A stretch of 40,762 bases of DNA. It comes from CAYONQ01 sp964405375. Its GTDB lineage: Bacteria > Planctomycetota > Phycisphaerae > Sedimentisphaerales > Anaerobacaceae. How positions within the stretch are numbered: position 1 is the first letter of the stretch; each line of letters opens with the position of its first letter. The stretch spans positions 1 to 40,762 of the forward strand of contig CAYONQ010000016.1 of NCBI GenBank assembly GCA_964405375.1, given 5' to 3'. Shown here piece by piece: positions 7,715 to 15,206 of this stretch. The translations under genes and the position numbers were made by a program. Below the pieces are notes generated by a model. The model was not told the origin of the DNA. It saw only the letters and a program-made list of their open reading frames with translations, and made no database searches.

Positions 7715-8416
7715 ATGAAACGTGCGGCGGTTTTAGTTTTCATTATGTTTGTCGTGTTGTGGGGTTGCGGGATGGTCTTTGCGCAAGGTAAGGGCAAAGA
7801 TAAAGGTGCGGGCGGACAAGCCAGGCGGCGAGAGCGTGTGGAGAAAAAAGAAAAAGAGCGCAGCGCCGAGACGGATGAGCAGGTTGAACAGCGTCGTGCC
7901 CAGAGGAGCGGCCGAAGACGTGAACGTGAGCGACCCGCAGCTCAGGAAAGAAAGCGTGTCCGGCAGGCGCAGAGAGAGACAGAAGAAGAGGGTGAAGCAA
8001 AAGGTAAGGGCAAAGAGAAGGCCGGGGCGGCGAAGCAGGCCGGTGAAGAGGAAAAGGCGGCAGGTGAGGGCCATCAGCAGCAGCTAAGGGCGATGGAAGA
8101 GCAGCTTGCACATGAGGAGGCAAAGCATACCAGGCGAGCGGCACGGCTGGGGCGAATCCGGGAATTGGCTGCTGCGCAAAACGACACAAAAATGCTTGAG
8201 CGGGTCGATAAGCTGCTGGCGAAGGAGCAAGGACGCTATGACCGCAAACGACAGCGAATGGAGAAAAGAAGGGGAAGGGTTCTTGAGGTTATCAAGAAAG
8301 GTGTCAGCGAAGAGACTGAGCGGCCCCGGGAAAAAGGTAAAGGCAAGGATAAAGAAAAAGATAAAGATAAAGAAAAAGACAAGGTCGAAGAAACAGAACA
8401 AGAAGCTGAGCGGTAG
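7715..8416 (+). CDS. Secreted Lys/Glu/Arg-rich coiled-coil protein
   Basis: The start MKRAAVLVFIMFVVLWGCGMVFAQG is a signal peptide, cut either after VFA or at the Cys if it is a lipoprotein (the site LWGC is a poor lipobox). The remainder of the 233 residues is extremely charged and low in complexity, with KGKGKDK-type runs at both ends and a likely coiled coil at about 125-200 containing HTRRAARLGRIRELAAAQND. No family can be named. The start has a good AGGAGG site. It sits between lemA and a small lipoprotein and may belong to the same envelope-linked operon. The low complexity makes homology searches unreliable. Confidence 0.7.
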   Translation: MKRAAVLVFIMFVVLWGCGMVFAQGKGKDKGAGGQARRRERVEKKEKERSAETDEQVEQRRAQRSGRRRERERPAAQERKRVRQAQRETEEEGEAKGKGKEKAGAAKQAGEEEKAAGEGHQQQLRAMEEQLAHEEAKHTRRAARLGRIRELAAAQNDTKMLERVDKLLAKEQGRYDRKRQRMEKRRGRVLEVIKKGVSEETERPREKGKGKDKEKDKDKEKDKVEETEQEAER

Positions 8417-8473
8417 TGACATCTTTAGCGGGTGTAGTTTGTGAGCGGCAATGGGTTATGAAAGGGCAATAAA

Positions 8474-8698
8474 ATGGCACGGAAAATACTGATTACGGTC
8501 GTCGTGACGGCAATAAGCGTTTTTTTGGTGACGGGATGCAAGAAAAGCCCGGGCGGGGGCGGGTCGAGTGAGCCGGAGATAAAGACTTCAGCGGAATATA
8601 AAGCCGAGGCGGAGAGTGAAATCACCGCAGAGAATGTGGCCGAGGAGCTGGAGAGAATGGAGAAGGAGCTGGAGGCCGAGCTCAGCCAGGAACAATAA
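8474..8698 (+). CDS. Small Glu-rich lipoprotein
   Basis: This 74-residue protein has a signal peptide with a good lipobox, LVTGC, so the mature protein begins with a lipidated Cys and a short CKKSPGGGG linker. The rest is an acidic helix with AEELERMEKELEAELSQ. It follows the charged secreted protein by 57 bases, with AAAGGG before its ATG. The opposite charge of the two neighbours (basic and acidic) suggests, but does not prove, that they interact in the periplasm. Confidence 0.65.
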   Translation: MARKILITVVVTAISVFLVTGCKKSPGGGGSSEPEIKTSAEYKAEAESEITAENVAEELERMEKELEAELSQEQ

Positions 8699-8765
8699 TC
8701 GGCGCAGGTTTGCTGTTTAGAAAAGTGGAAAGTTAAAAGTGAGCTAACTCGTGCTACGTAGCGAA

Positions 8766-8822
8766 GCTACTCTCTTCTTCGCCCTGCGTAGCGGGCTTCG
8801 CAGAGCAGGGTCGCAGAGTAGC
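8766..8822. repeat. Nested inverted repeat
   Basis: GCTACTCT (8766-8773) pairs with AGAGTAGC (8815-8822), and inside it CCCTGC (8782-8787) pairs with GCAGGG (8805-8810). It lies in the convergent gap between the lipoprotein and the kinase gene. There is no T run after either strand. Confidence 0.55.
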
Positions 8823-8823
8823 A

Positions 8824-8854
8824 AGTGCCTAAAGTGAGCTAAAGTTTAGGCACT
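8824..8854. repeat. Perfect 10-bp hairpin carrying a dispersed repeat
   Basis: AGTGCCTAAA (8824-8833) pairs perfectly with TTTAGGCACT (8845-8854). The right arm and next bases, 8845-8863, read on the - strand as the 19-mer AAAGTTTGGAGTGCCTAAA, which recurs exactly at 18681-18699 on the + strand. Confidence 0.65.
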
Positions 8855-8898
8855 CCAAACTTTGGTTCATTTCGGGAGGCGAGTGATGAGGTACGGGG

Positions 8899-9858
8899 TT
8901 ATTCGGTGTCTTCTTTCTGCAGCAGTTCAATAATCTCTGCCTTTGTTGGCAGAGCTTCGATTGAGCCGAATTTTGTACAGGCCAGGGCCCCTGCCGCCGA
9001 GGCGAATTTGACAGCCCCTCTTACGTCATCCTTTACGGCACAGTAGGCAGCTAATGCGCCGGCGAAGGCATCTCCTCTGGCGGTCTGGTCAACAAGCTCA
9101 ACCTCAAAGGCGGGGATGTGGTCGGCACTGTCCCTGTCAACGACCATACAGCCGCGTTTTCCCATCGTTATGACTGCGCAGGCGGCGCCGCGGGCGACCA
9201 TATCCGAGCCGATAAGCTTGGCGGTATGGATGTTAGCGTCGGCCTGCTCGGTGATGTCGGCGGCCTCGTAGAGGTTCGGAATCAGGATATCGGCTGAAAA
9301 GTATTCGATGGGCAGGTCGTTGTTTTCTCTGCCGGGCTGCTTCATCGGCCTGGCGGGGTTGAGGATTATCTTCGTGTTGTGAACCTTTGCGTAGCTGATG
9401 GTCTTTGCGACGGCGTCCTGCGGTAATTGGCTGTGAATCAGGCAGACGTCGGCGTCTGAGATAATCTGTTCGGCGTTACCGATATCCTGCGGCAGTAAGG
9501 CGCTGTTGGCGCCTGTATAGGTGATGGTGGTGTTTTCACCTGCGGCATTGACCAGCGTTACGACAACGCCGGTATTCTTGGCCTCGGTGGTATAGACGAA
9601 ATCGGTATTTACGTTCAATTCTGCCAGGTTTGTTCTGGCCATTTTGCCGAACGGCCCGCTGCCGACCTTGCTGATAAGATGGACGCTGCAGCCGCACAGT
9701 ACGGCCTCTACCGCCTGATTTAGCCCTGGGCCGGTGGTGGTGTATGAAAGGGTTGAGCCAGCAACGGCCTTTCCGGAGGATGGGATTCGGCCGCACCGTA
9801 TCACCATATCCACATAGGTGCCGCCGACTACGACTACTTTGGGCGTCCTTCCCTGCAT
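8899..9858 (-). CDS. PfkB/ribokinase family sugar kinase
   Basis: The protein has the layout and length (319 residues) of the PfkB carbohydrate kinases, cytoplasmic enzymes that phosphorylate sugars or nucleosides with ATP. The N-terminal substrate block is VVGGTYVDMV with TTGPGLNQAVEA at 41-52, matching the GG-G-NQA of ribokinases. Further marks are HSQLP, NPAR, PN--EA and the ATP-binding TMGKRG at 231-236. The catalytic Asp is Asp263, but the surrounding anion-hole motif is DQTARGD (257-263) instead of the usual DTTGAGD. An AGGGAC site precedes the start. It is a lone gene facing the lipoprotein. Ribokinase-like is the best call; the sugar is not known. Confidence 0.85.
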   Translation of the reverse strand: MQGRTPKVVVVGGTYVDMVIRCGRIPSSGKAVAGSTLSYTTTGPGLNQAVEAVLCGCSVHLISKVGSGPFGKMARTNLAELNVNTDFVYTTEAKNTGVVVTLVNAAGENTTITYTGANSALLPQDIGNAEQIISDADVCLIHSQLPQDAVAKTISYAKVHNTKIILNPARPMKQPGRENNDLPIEYFSADILIPNLYEAADITEQADANIHTAKLIGSDMVARGAACAVITMGKRGCMVVDRDSADHIPAFEVELVDQTARGDAFAGALAAYCAVKDDVRGAVKFASAAGALACTKFGSIEALPTKAEIIELLQKEDTE

Positions 9859-9970
9859 TTTTGTCCCTGAAGACTGTTTTCGGCAGTTAGTATAACGGAC
9901 AAGGCGCTGGATGCAAATCTTTTTTTAGTTGGTTGTTGTTAGTTGTCTGATGCTCGTTGCTCCACCGCCG

Positions 9971-10370
9971 GTCGTCCGGGGGGCCTCTACAGGTAATCCG
10001 TAGACCCCTACGAGTCATCCGTGGCCTTCTACAACTCATCCGTAGAGAGCAATGAGTCATCTGCAGGATTCTACGGTCCATCTGGGGATTTCTACGGATC
10101 ATCCGTAGACTTCTACAAGTCATCCGTAGAAAGCAACGGGTCATCCGCTGCCCTCCACGAGTCATCCACTCGGTGGAGTAAGTTACCCATTCCCCGGAGG
10201 CAATCTCTCACTCCACGGAGTAGGTCATCCGCTCCAGAGAGGCAGTAGTCCACTCCAGGGAGTAAGTCTCTCCCTCCGCGGAGACAGTCTTTCACTCCAC
10301 GGAGTGGGCCATCCGCTCCAGGGAGTAGGTCATCCACTCCACGGAGTGAGTCATCCGCTGCCCTCAAATC
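9971..10370. repeat. Tandem array of nineteen 21-bp units with dyad centres
   Basis: From 9993 on, eighteen units of exactly 21 bases follow one another; a first unit of 22 bases starts at 9971. Most units begin GTCATCC or a near variant. In the left half the rest is of the form GTAGA-CT-TCTAC plus two bases, in the right half ACTCC-AC-GGAGT plus two bases. Units 2, 7, 12, 14, 16, 17 and 18 have complementary arms around a 2-4 base centre, although the arm sequence differs between halves. Because 21 is a multiple of three, long open frames arise in several frames with a 7-residue period; I do not regard these as genes. It lies in a 1-kb gap. Confidence 0.85.
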
Positions 10371-10897
10371 GCCGTTTTTAGGCCAAAAATCAGGGTTAGT
10401 TGGCGGCGAATCAAACTGGTTTTGCCTCTGTGCAGCGATAAATTAAGTCGACTTAGCTATTAGGTTCTGCCGCCTGACGAGAGTTGCTCCTGCTGTCAGG
10501 CGATAGAAGGAGCATTAAAAGCATTTTTTCCCGATAAAAAATAGATATTTTTCCGGTGCAGTGACAACAGTGTGGCACACTGAGTGAAAATTCTTTTTTT
10601 GAGTGGTTCTTTAGGTCATCTGCGGCTGGCGGACGGTCGGGGCCTTGCATCCATCCCTAAACTCCTCACTCGAAAGGGGAAGGGGATTGGGGAAGTTTTA
10701 GCCAACTACTGCTACTCCGCTCAAACGCCGCGGGGGCTTTTTTGACACGGATTAACGCTGATTTACCTGCCGAAGGCGGGTTTTTTCAGGCAGGATTGAC
10801 AGGAGGTTTTATTCGAGCCACGAGCGGATAATTAACCTTTATCCCCCCTGGTTTTCAGCCGATATAAGTTTACAGGTTCTTATGGATATGCTTTTAA
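10371..10897. other. Non-coding gap downstream of the repeat array
   Basis: No gene is supported. The gap holds an 8-bp stem, CGCCTGAC (10471-10478) with GTCAGGCG (10495-10502), an A/T stem with T and A runs near 10524-10542, G-rich sequence near 10675-10700, and an intrinsic terminator at 10766-10786. Such a terminator with no coding gene in front of it leaves room for a transcribed non-coding RNA that includes the 21-bp array. Confidence 0.45.
10766..10786 (+). terminator. Intrinsic terminator
   Basis: CCTGCC, loop GAA, GGCGGG (one G-U pair), followed directly by six T bases. There is no + strand gene upstream before 8698, so whatever it ends is not a recognised gene. Confidence 0.6.
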
Positions 10898-10958
10898 GTG
10901 GGGGCTGCAAAGAAAAGCGGAATAAAATGGATAAACAGAGTAGTAAGGGGGAGCAAAG

Positions 10959-11003
10959 ATGGCAAAGAAAAAAGCTGGTTCTGTGAAAGGCAAAAAGTTA
11001 TGA
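10959..11003 (+). CDS. Possible 14-residue leader peptide of the TPR gene
   Basis: ATG 10959 follows a good AAGGGGGAG site and encodes MAKKKAGSVKGKKL, ending at TGA 11001-11003. Its stop overlaps the ATG at 11000 of the TPR protein (ATGA), the classic arrangement for translational coupling. The peptide is very basic and too short for homology. It may be a real leader, or the TPR gene may instead start at an upstream GTG (10898) in its own frame. Confidence 0.35.
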   Translation: MAKKKAGSVKGKKL

Positions 11004-11692
11004 GACTGAAAAAACACCGATTTTTGAGGGTCGAGTTGGGGGTGTTGATTTTTGTGGTTTGCATCTGGGTTGTTAAGTCAGCAACAATTGATATTGACAG
11101 TGTGAAAGCTGGCGTCCTCAAACAGGTCGTCAAAGTAGATAGAGATAATGTCGAGGCTTATCGTTTTCTTGCTGCGTACTACGACCGTTCGCACGACTTT
11201 GAAAAGGCCGCAAAGTTTGCGAACCAATTGGTGCGAATAGAGCCAAATGAACCGAAAACATGGAATGACTTGGGTGATGAGTATGCAAACTGCGGTCGTT
11301 ACGAAGAGGCAATAATGGCTTACAACAAAGCTGCGCAGCTTGACCCAAACTGGCCTTGGCCTCATATTTGCTTGGCTTTCACCTACAAAGACCTACACCG
11401 TTACAATGAGGCTATAGAAGAGGTGGAGCAGGTTATTAAACTGGAACCTGACGTTGTAGGTCTAAAAGTGGTTCTGGCCGATTTTTACTCGCAGGCAGGT
11501 CAGTATGAAAAGGCAGTAGCTGCTCTTAAACAGGTCGTAGACGCGGAGCCAGATAGTTCTCAAGCATACTACAAGCTTGGAGAAGTATATCTCAAAATGG
11601 GCAACAAGAATTTGGCTTTGGAGCAATATAAGACATTAAAAAGTTTGGACGAAGACTTGGCCAGCCAGCTTTTCGAATTAATTTACAGATAG
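11000..11692 (+). CDS. Membrane-anchored TPR-repeat protein
   Basis: From ATG 11000 the protein has 230 residues: a short basic N-terminus MRLKKHRFLRVE, one membrane helix LGVLIFVVCIWVV, and then five consecutive tetratricopeptide repeats, each about 34 residues. Clear repeat words are WNDLGDEYANCGRYEEAIMA, AFTYKDLHRYNEAIEEVEQV, LADFYSQAGQYEKAVAALK and YYKLGEVYLKMGNKNLALEQY. TPR arrays are protein-interaction scaffolds, here probably outside the cytoplasm. I prefer this start over GTG 10898 because the earlier start lacks a ribosome site and the added residues do not look like protein. The first gene of the accessory-looking stretch; its partner is unknown. Confidence 0.85.
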   Translation: MRLKKHRFLRVELGVLIFVVCIWVVKSATIDIDSVKAGVLKQVVKVDRDNVEAYRFLAAYYDRSHDFEKAAKFANQLVRIEPNEPKTWNDLGDEYANCGRYEEAIMAYNKAAQLDPNWPWPHICLAFTYKDLHRYNEAIEEVEQVIKLEPDVVGLKVVLADFYSQAGQYEKAVAALKQVVDAEPDSSQAYYKLGEVYLKMGNKNLALEQYKTLKSLDEDLASQLFELIYR

Positions 11693-11816
11693 TTGTCTAT
11701 TAAAAGGACCTGCATAGAGTTATTAGTCCTTAATGAACGGGATTGCAAAAAAGTGACTTAAAGCAATACAAGGATAAAAAGACAACTAAACCGGCTAATT
11801 TTAAGGGGGCGATAAA

Positions 11817-12773
11817 ATGACTGAAGAGGCAAAAATAGAACAAGTATACAAAGACAGTTATGACAAAGGACACAAGGATGGTTATGTAAAGGGCTGCGAA
11901 CAACAAACAGCTACAGAGGTTCCTTTGAGAAATTCTGAAAAAATCATGTCAAGCAATGCAGAGCGAACCTTTGATAAAATCCGTAACAGCAAAGCAGTTG
12001 CTTCGCTCGTCTTTGGCATCATTGCATTGGAGTATCCTTTTGGATTGTGGGGGCTAATGTCAGGGGCAGCAGCTACTTTCTTTGGCATTATTGCAAAGGG
12101 TAAGATACACAAGAGCAGAAACACTAAAGGACAGAAAAAAGCTTCTTGGGGCATTGTGTTAGGAATAACGGCTATTGTTATCAGTGCAATTTTCTTCGTG
12201 CTTACCGTTAATACTCACGGGTGTCTAAAGAACTTGGTCCAGAACAACCCACATGCCTTACAATGGTATAGCACTAACGGCATAGTCGAACAGCAGTGGA
12301 TACTTGGCGGTCTGAATCCAAACCAAACGGAGATACAACAGGAATCAAGAGGCCGTATCCCTAGACCAATTGGCTTCGTGGAGAATTGGGGCAGAACCGA
12401 CTGGTTGCAAAAAAACCCTTTTCAGCCATTTAGCATAGCAAAGACTATTGATGTTTATCGCACTACGCGGCGATTGCAGAAGGATGAATCCGAAAAATAT
12501 TGGGGGGATGCAGGATTCGACCCGAAAGAGGGCAAAACGAGGGATCAACGGGTAATCGAAGAATACTTGTTAGCCTTAAAAGAAGTGTCGGTAAGGGGCA
12601 AAACTTTTTGGGCTAGGGTTGGGGACGAACTTGTCCCCGTAATGGTAATACTCGTAACCATATTTTTATGTCTTCATGGGGACTTGCCTCTTGTAATGAG
12701 CAATAAAAGGTATACCTCATTTCAAGCAAGCATTCCAGGTCATCTGTTGGTGTCCTTATGCAAGAAATTGTAA
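11817..12773 (+). CDS. Membrane protein with DUF4190-like N-terminal part
   Basis: This 318-residue protein has a charged N-terminus with Tyr, Asp, Gly and Lys repeats (YDKGHKDGYVKG), then two hydrophobic segments around residues 58-88 and 103-125 arranged as in DUF4190-type proteins (SKAVASLVFGIIAL, then a GKI loop and KKASWGIVLGITAIVIS). The middle part (about 135-265) is soluble and unrecognised, with PNQTEIQQESRGRIPRPIGF and KYWGDAGFDPKEGKTRDQRV. A further hydrophobic stretch VPVMVILVTIFLCL lies near 273-286. An AAGGGGG site precedes the start. It is 13 bases before the DUF6804 gene, so they are probably cotranscribed. Role unknown. Confidence 0.65.
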   Translation: MTEEAKIEQVYKDSYDKGHKDGYVKGCEQQTATEVPLRNSEKIMSSNAERTFDKIRNSKAVASLVFGIIALEYPFGLWGLMSGAAATFFGIIAKGKIHKSRNTKGQKKASWGIVLGITAIVISAIFFVLTVNTHGCLKNLVQNNPHALQWYSTNGIVEQQWILGGLNPNQTEIQQESRGRIPRPIGFVENWGRTDWLQKNPFQPFSIAKTIDVYRTTRRLQKDESEKYWGDAGFDPKEGKTRDQRVIEEYLLALKEVSVRGKTFWARVGDELVPVMVILVTIFLCLHGDLPLVMSNKRYTSFQASIPGHLLVSLCKKL

Positions 12774-12786
12774 AAGAGAAAAAAGC

Positions 12787-13131
12787 ATGTTAGAAAAAAG
12801 ACCGCATTTCGTTCCATGTGTTATTGTAGCCGTAATGCTGTTTTTGGCATTAGCATCCTGGCCTTATGGTTATTATCAACTGCTTCGAATCTTCGTTTGT
12901 GGGGTGTCCGCTTATGCAGCATTTCTGGCCTACAACTGCCAAAGGATATGGGCAACTTGGATATTTGGTTTTATCGCTGTTCTCTTCAATCCGCTAATCC
13001 CGATTCACCTTTCGCGAGAACTTTGGGAGCCGATAGACGTGGTTTGTGGCGTATTATTTATTGTTATTGCAATTAAATCAATGTACCTGCAATATCATCG
13101 GACAAAAAACGAAGAATTGAAGGGAAAGTAA
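12787..13131 (+). CDS. DUF6804 family membrane protein
   Basis: This 114-residue protein has four hydrophobic segments and the family words LASWPYGYYQLLRIFVCGVSAY, WATWIFGFIAVLFNPLIPIHL and SRELWEPIDVVCGVLFIV, which I recognise as DUF6804. These proteins are small inner-membrane proteins of unknown function found scattered across bacteria. The gene is tightly packed: 13 bases after the previous gene and overlapping the next by one base (TAATG). A damaged second copy of its central 220 bases lies at 14476-14695. Confidence 0.8.
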   Translation: MLEKRPHFVPCVIVAVMLFLALASWPYGYYQLLRIFVCGVSAYAAFLAYNCQRIWATWIFGFIAVLFNPLIPIHLSRELWEPIDVVCGVLFIVIAIKSMYLQYHRTKNEELKGK

Positions 13132-13868
13132 TGGAAAACAAGACACTGTTCTCAATAGAAGATATAATCGAACTTAGACAAAGCGATCAAGAAGCCGGTG
13201 ACCCTATGGCTTTGTTAGCGGCATTTTCTTCTTTACATATCAAGAAGGGGTTTGTCCTCCATGCTTACCCATATTGTACACAAAGGGGTGGAGTAGGTAA
13301 TGTCCATGCTGTACCAGAGTTATCTAGTATCTCAGACCCAGAAGAATACGAAACGACAGATTTATTTGAATTAGCTCGTCCGTTTTCTATCGATAATAGC
13401 TGCTTGGATGGTCTCACGACGGATGGGCCGGTTAAGCTACCACATCCCCCAGATGCCTTAGATAACGTAATGGAAGCTATCGAAGGGGATAGGACTCCTT
13501 GGTCTTACTTGTCAGCATCCATCTTTGCACGTGAGATTGCTGAGTTCGGTGCGTCTTGGCATGGCGTAATCTGGTCTACTCACACAATACTCAGCGGAGA
13601 CCCTTGGATCTTTCCTCATGTTTGGTGGGAAGAAGATGAAAAAGGACTATTATCTGAGCATGGTTGGCAGTGGTTGTTCCGTAGACCATCTGAATGGAAA
13701 CCATCGGTTGTTTGTAATAATGGAGTCACTTTTGTTAAATTCTATACCTACAGCATGCTTGTACAAGAAGCGATTTATTGCTTTACAGATATTTATGAAG
13801 CTAACAATTACAAGTTTAAATGGGACGTCGAAATAATTGCAGAGGGACCAAGCAGCATGTTATTTTGA
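13131..13868 (+). CDS. Hypothetical soluble protein
   Basis: I do not recognise this 245-residue protein. It has no signal peptide or membrane segment, is rich in Trp and acidic residues, and contains HAYPYCTQRGGVGN, PWSYLSASIFAREIAEFGASWHG, PHVWWEEDEKG and a mixed alpha/beta look. Its start overlaps the stop of the DUF6804 gene by one base, so translation is coupled and the products may work together. Small acidic soluble proteins beside membrane proteins are common among immunity proteins, but nothing here proves that. Confidence 0.6.
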   Translation: MENKTLFSIEDIIELRQSDQEAGDPMALLAAFSSLHIKKGFVLHAYPYCTQRGGVGNVHAVPELSSISDPEEYETTDLFELARPFSIDNSCLDGLTTDGPVKLPHPPDALDNVMEAIEGDRTPWSYLSASIFAREIAEFGASWHGVIWSTHTILSGDPWIFPHVWWEEDEKGLLSEHGWQWLFRRPSEWKPSVVCNNGVTFVKFYTYSMLVQEAIYCFTDIYEANNYKFKWDVEIIAEGPSSMLF

Positions 13869-13961
13869 AGAAAAAGTTGAAGGTTTTAAGAATTATTAGA
13901 TACGCTGCCAATAAAGGGGTGCATAGAAAAGCTATTAACTATCAAAGAAGAAGATATAAAA

Positions 13962-14507
13962 ATGAATCTTAAAGAATCGTATAAAGATTTCTCTGGTGAG
14001 AGCAGCGACAATTCGCAAGCGTCTGCGATGGGCAAAAGAAAAAACCGTGTGCTTGCTGTTATCCTTGGCCTTCTCTTCGGGCCTTTCGGAACAATTTATT
14101 TTGGTTGGGCAGTATTCCTTACAACCTTGATTGCTTATCTTCTCGTATTTTTGTTGGTAATACTGTTCTCACCATTCCGGATGCCAACAGAGTGGTATGG
14201 TCTTATATTGAATTTATTCTATGGTTTCTGGGGTTTTATGCTTGCATCATTACACAATGAATTTCTTGAAAAAGGCGAAACCGCCAGTCTTGCTGGATAT
14301 AACCTTATTGGTATGAATGGGTGGCTGGTCCGATATATATCGTTGACCGTAGGATTATATTCTATGGTTATTTTTTTCTCAGAAGGTCGATGGATAGTTG
14401 CAATTTTGATCCCTATTCTCTTTATTCCATTAGTTATATGGTGTGTAGAAGGTATGATAGAGTTTCTAACAGTTCTTATTGTAGCCGTAACGGGTTTTTG
14501 GCATTAG
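13962..14507 (+). CDS. Multi-spanning membrane protein, C-terminus replaced by duplicated DNA
   Basis: The 181-residue product has a polar N-terminus of about 28 residues and then hydrophobic segments, beginning KNRVLAVILGLLFGPFGTIYFGW, a pattern seen in TM2-like and related small membrane families. Further helices are near 40-65, 75-95, 120-140 and 145-170. From nucleotide 14476 (residue 172) the DNA is the second copy of the DUF6804 segment, so the last ten residues (ending VTGFWH) come from another gene and the original C-terminus is lost or displaced. The function is unknown. Confidence 0.55.
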   Translation: MNLKESYKDFSGESSDNSQASAMGKRKNRVLAVILGLLFGPFGTIYFGWAVFLTTLIAYLLVFLLVILFSPFRMPTEWYGLILNLFYGFWGFMLASLHNEFLEKGETASLAGYNLIGMNGWLVRYISLTVGLYSMVIFFSEGRWIVAILIPILFIPLVIWCVEGMIEFLTVLIVAVTGFWH

Positions 14508-14695
14508 CGTCTTGGCCTTATGGTTATTATCAACTGCTTCGAATCTTCGTTTGTGGGGTATCCGCTTATGCAGCATTTCTGGCCTACAATTGCCAAAGGA
14601 TATGGGCAACTTGGATATTTGATTTTATCGCGGTTCTCTTCAATCCGCTAATCCAGATTCACCTTTCGCGAGAACTTTGAGAGCTGATTGATGTG
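14476..14695 (+). pseudogene. Broken duplicate of the DUF6804 gene
   Basis: This segment matches 12821-13041 at roughly nine bases in ten. It lacks the start region, has a one-base deletion near 14491 relative to the first copy, which shifts the frame, and a TGG to TGA change at 14678-14680 (the Trp after SREL). Downstream of about 14695 similarity fades. It is a non-functional partial copy made by a local duplication. Confidence 0.85.
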
Positions 14696-14782
14696 ATTTG
14701 CTCCATATTGCTTACCTGATTAAGAGAGCTTATCAATCAGTAGTTACAAAAAAGACTGACTTTTATTTGGAGATGCTCTAAT

Positions 14783-15043
14783 ATGAACTATAGACTCGAC
14801 ATATACGACACGCATAAGGATTATATAGCATCCAAAGAGTTCTCAGCGTTTGATTCATCGACAGCTATACCTATCCCAAACGTTGGGGATTGCATCTATG
14901 TGCCGAGTGGATGTGGTCCGGATAGCAAACAAGCGAAAGATGTGAAGGTGGTAAAACGCCAATTCACATACCATCCCGCAGTCCAGAATGACGATGCATG
15001 TGTCCGTGTGGAACTGTATTGCGATTCTATAGCAGGGACATAG
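14783..15043 (+). CDS. Small hypothetical protein
   Basis: The 86-residue product starts MNYRLDIYDTHKDYIASKEF and reads like a small all-beta domain: a first strand pair, then VGDCIYVPSG, then VKVVKRQFTYHPAVQ and ACVRVELYCDSI. No family can be named with confidence. TTGGAG lies 11 bases before the ATG, a rather long spacing. It closes the run of + strand genes in the accessory-looking stretch. Confidence 0.5.
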   Translation: MNYRLDIYDTHKDYIASKEFSAFDSSTAIPIPNVGDCIYVPSGCGPDSKQAKDVKVVKRQFTYHPAVQNDDACVRVELYCDSIAGT

Positions 15044-15206
15044 CTGCCAACAATTAACTTAACCAAATTATAGGATGGTAATGATAAAAGGCAGCCGGAG
15101 TTTTAACTTCTTCAGAACCGCCTTGCTTATGGTGGAATCCATCCATGTCTAAAAAGACCTCTATGGTTTTCCGATGGACTCCTTAGGATAACGGATTACG
15201 TCCTTT

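Noticed and set aside
7733..8189. Other-frame and antisense frames in the charged secreted protein gene
   Set aside because: They are shadows caused by its repetitive Lys/Glu/Arg codons; only the frame at 7715 has a signal peptide and ribosome site.
9887..10367. Several open frames with 7-residue repeats in the 21-bp array
   Set aside because: The period is a multiple of three, so frames stay open without selection; no consistent frame, start site or known repeat protein is seen.
9971..10370. CRISPR array
   Set aside because: The units abut each other with no unique spacers, and no cas gene is near.
10898..11000. GTG 10898 as the start of the TPR gene
   Set aside because: No Shine-Dalgarno site, and the added residues are unlike the usual N-terminus before a membrane anchor.
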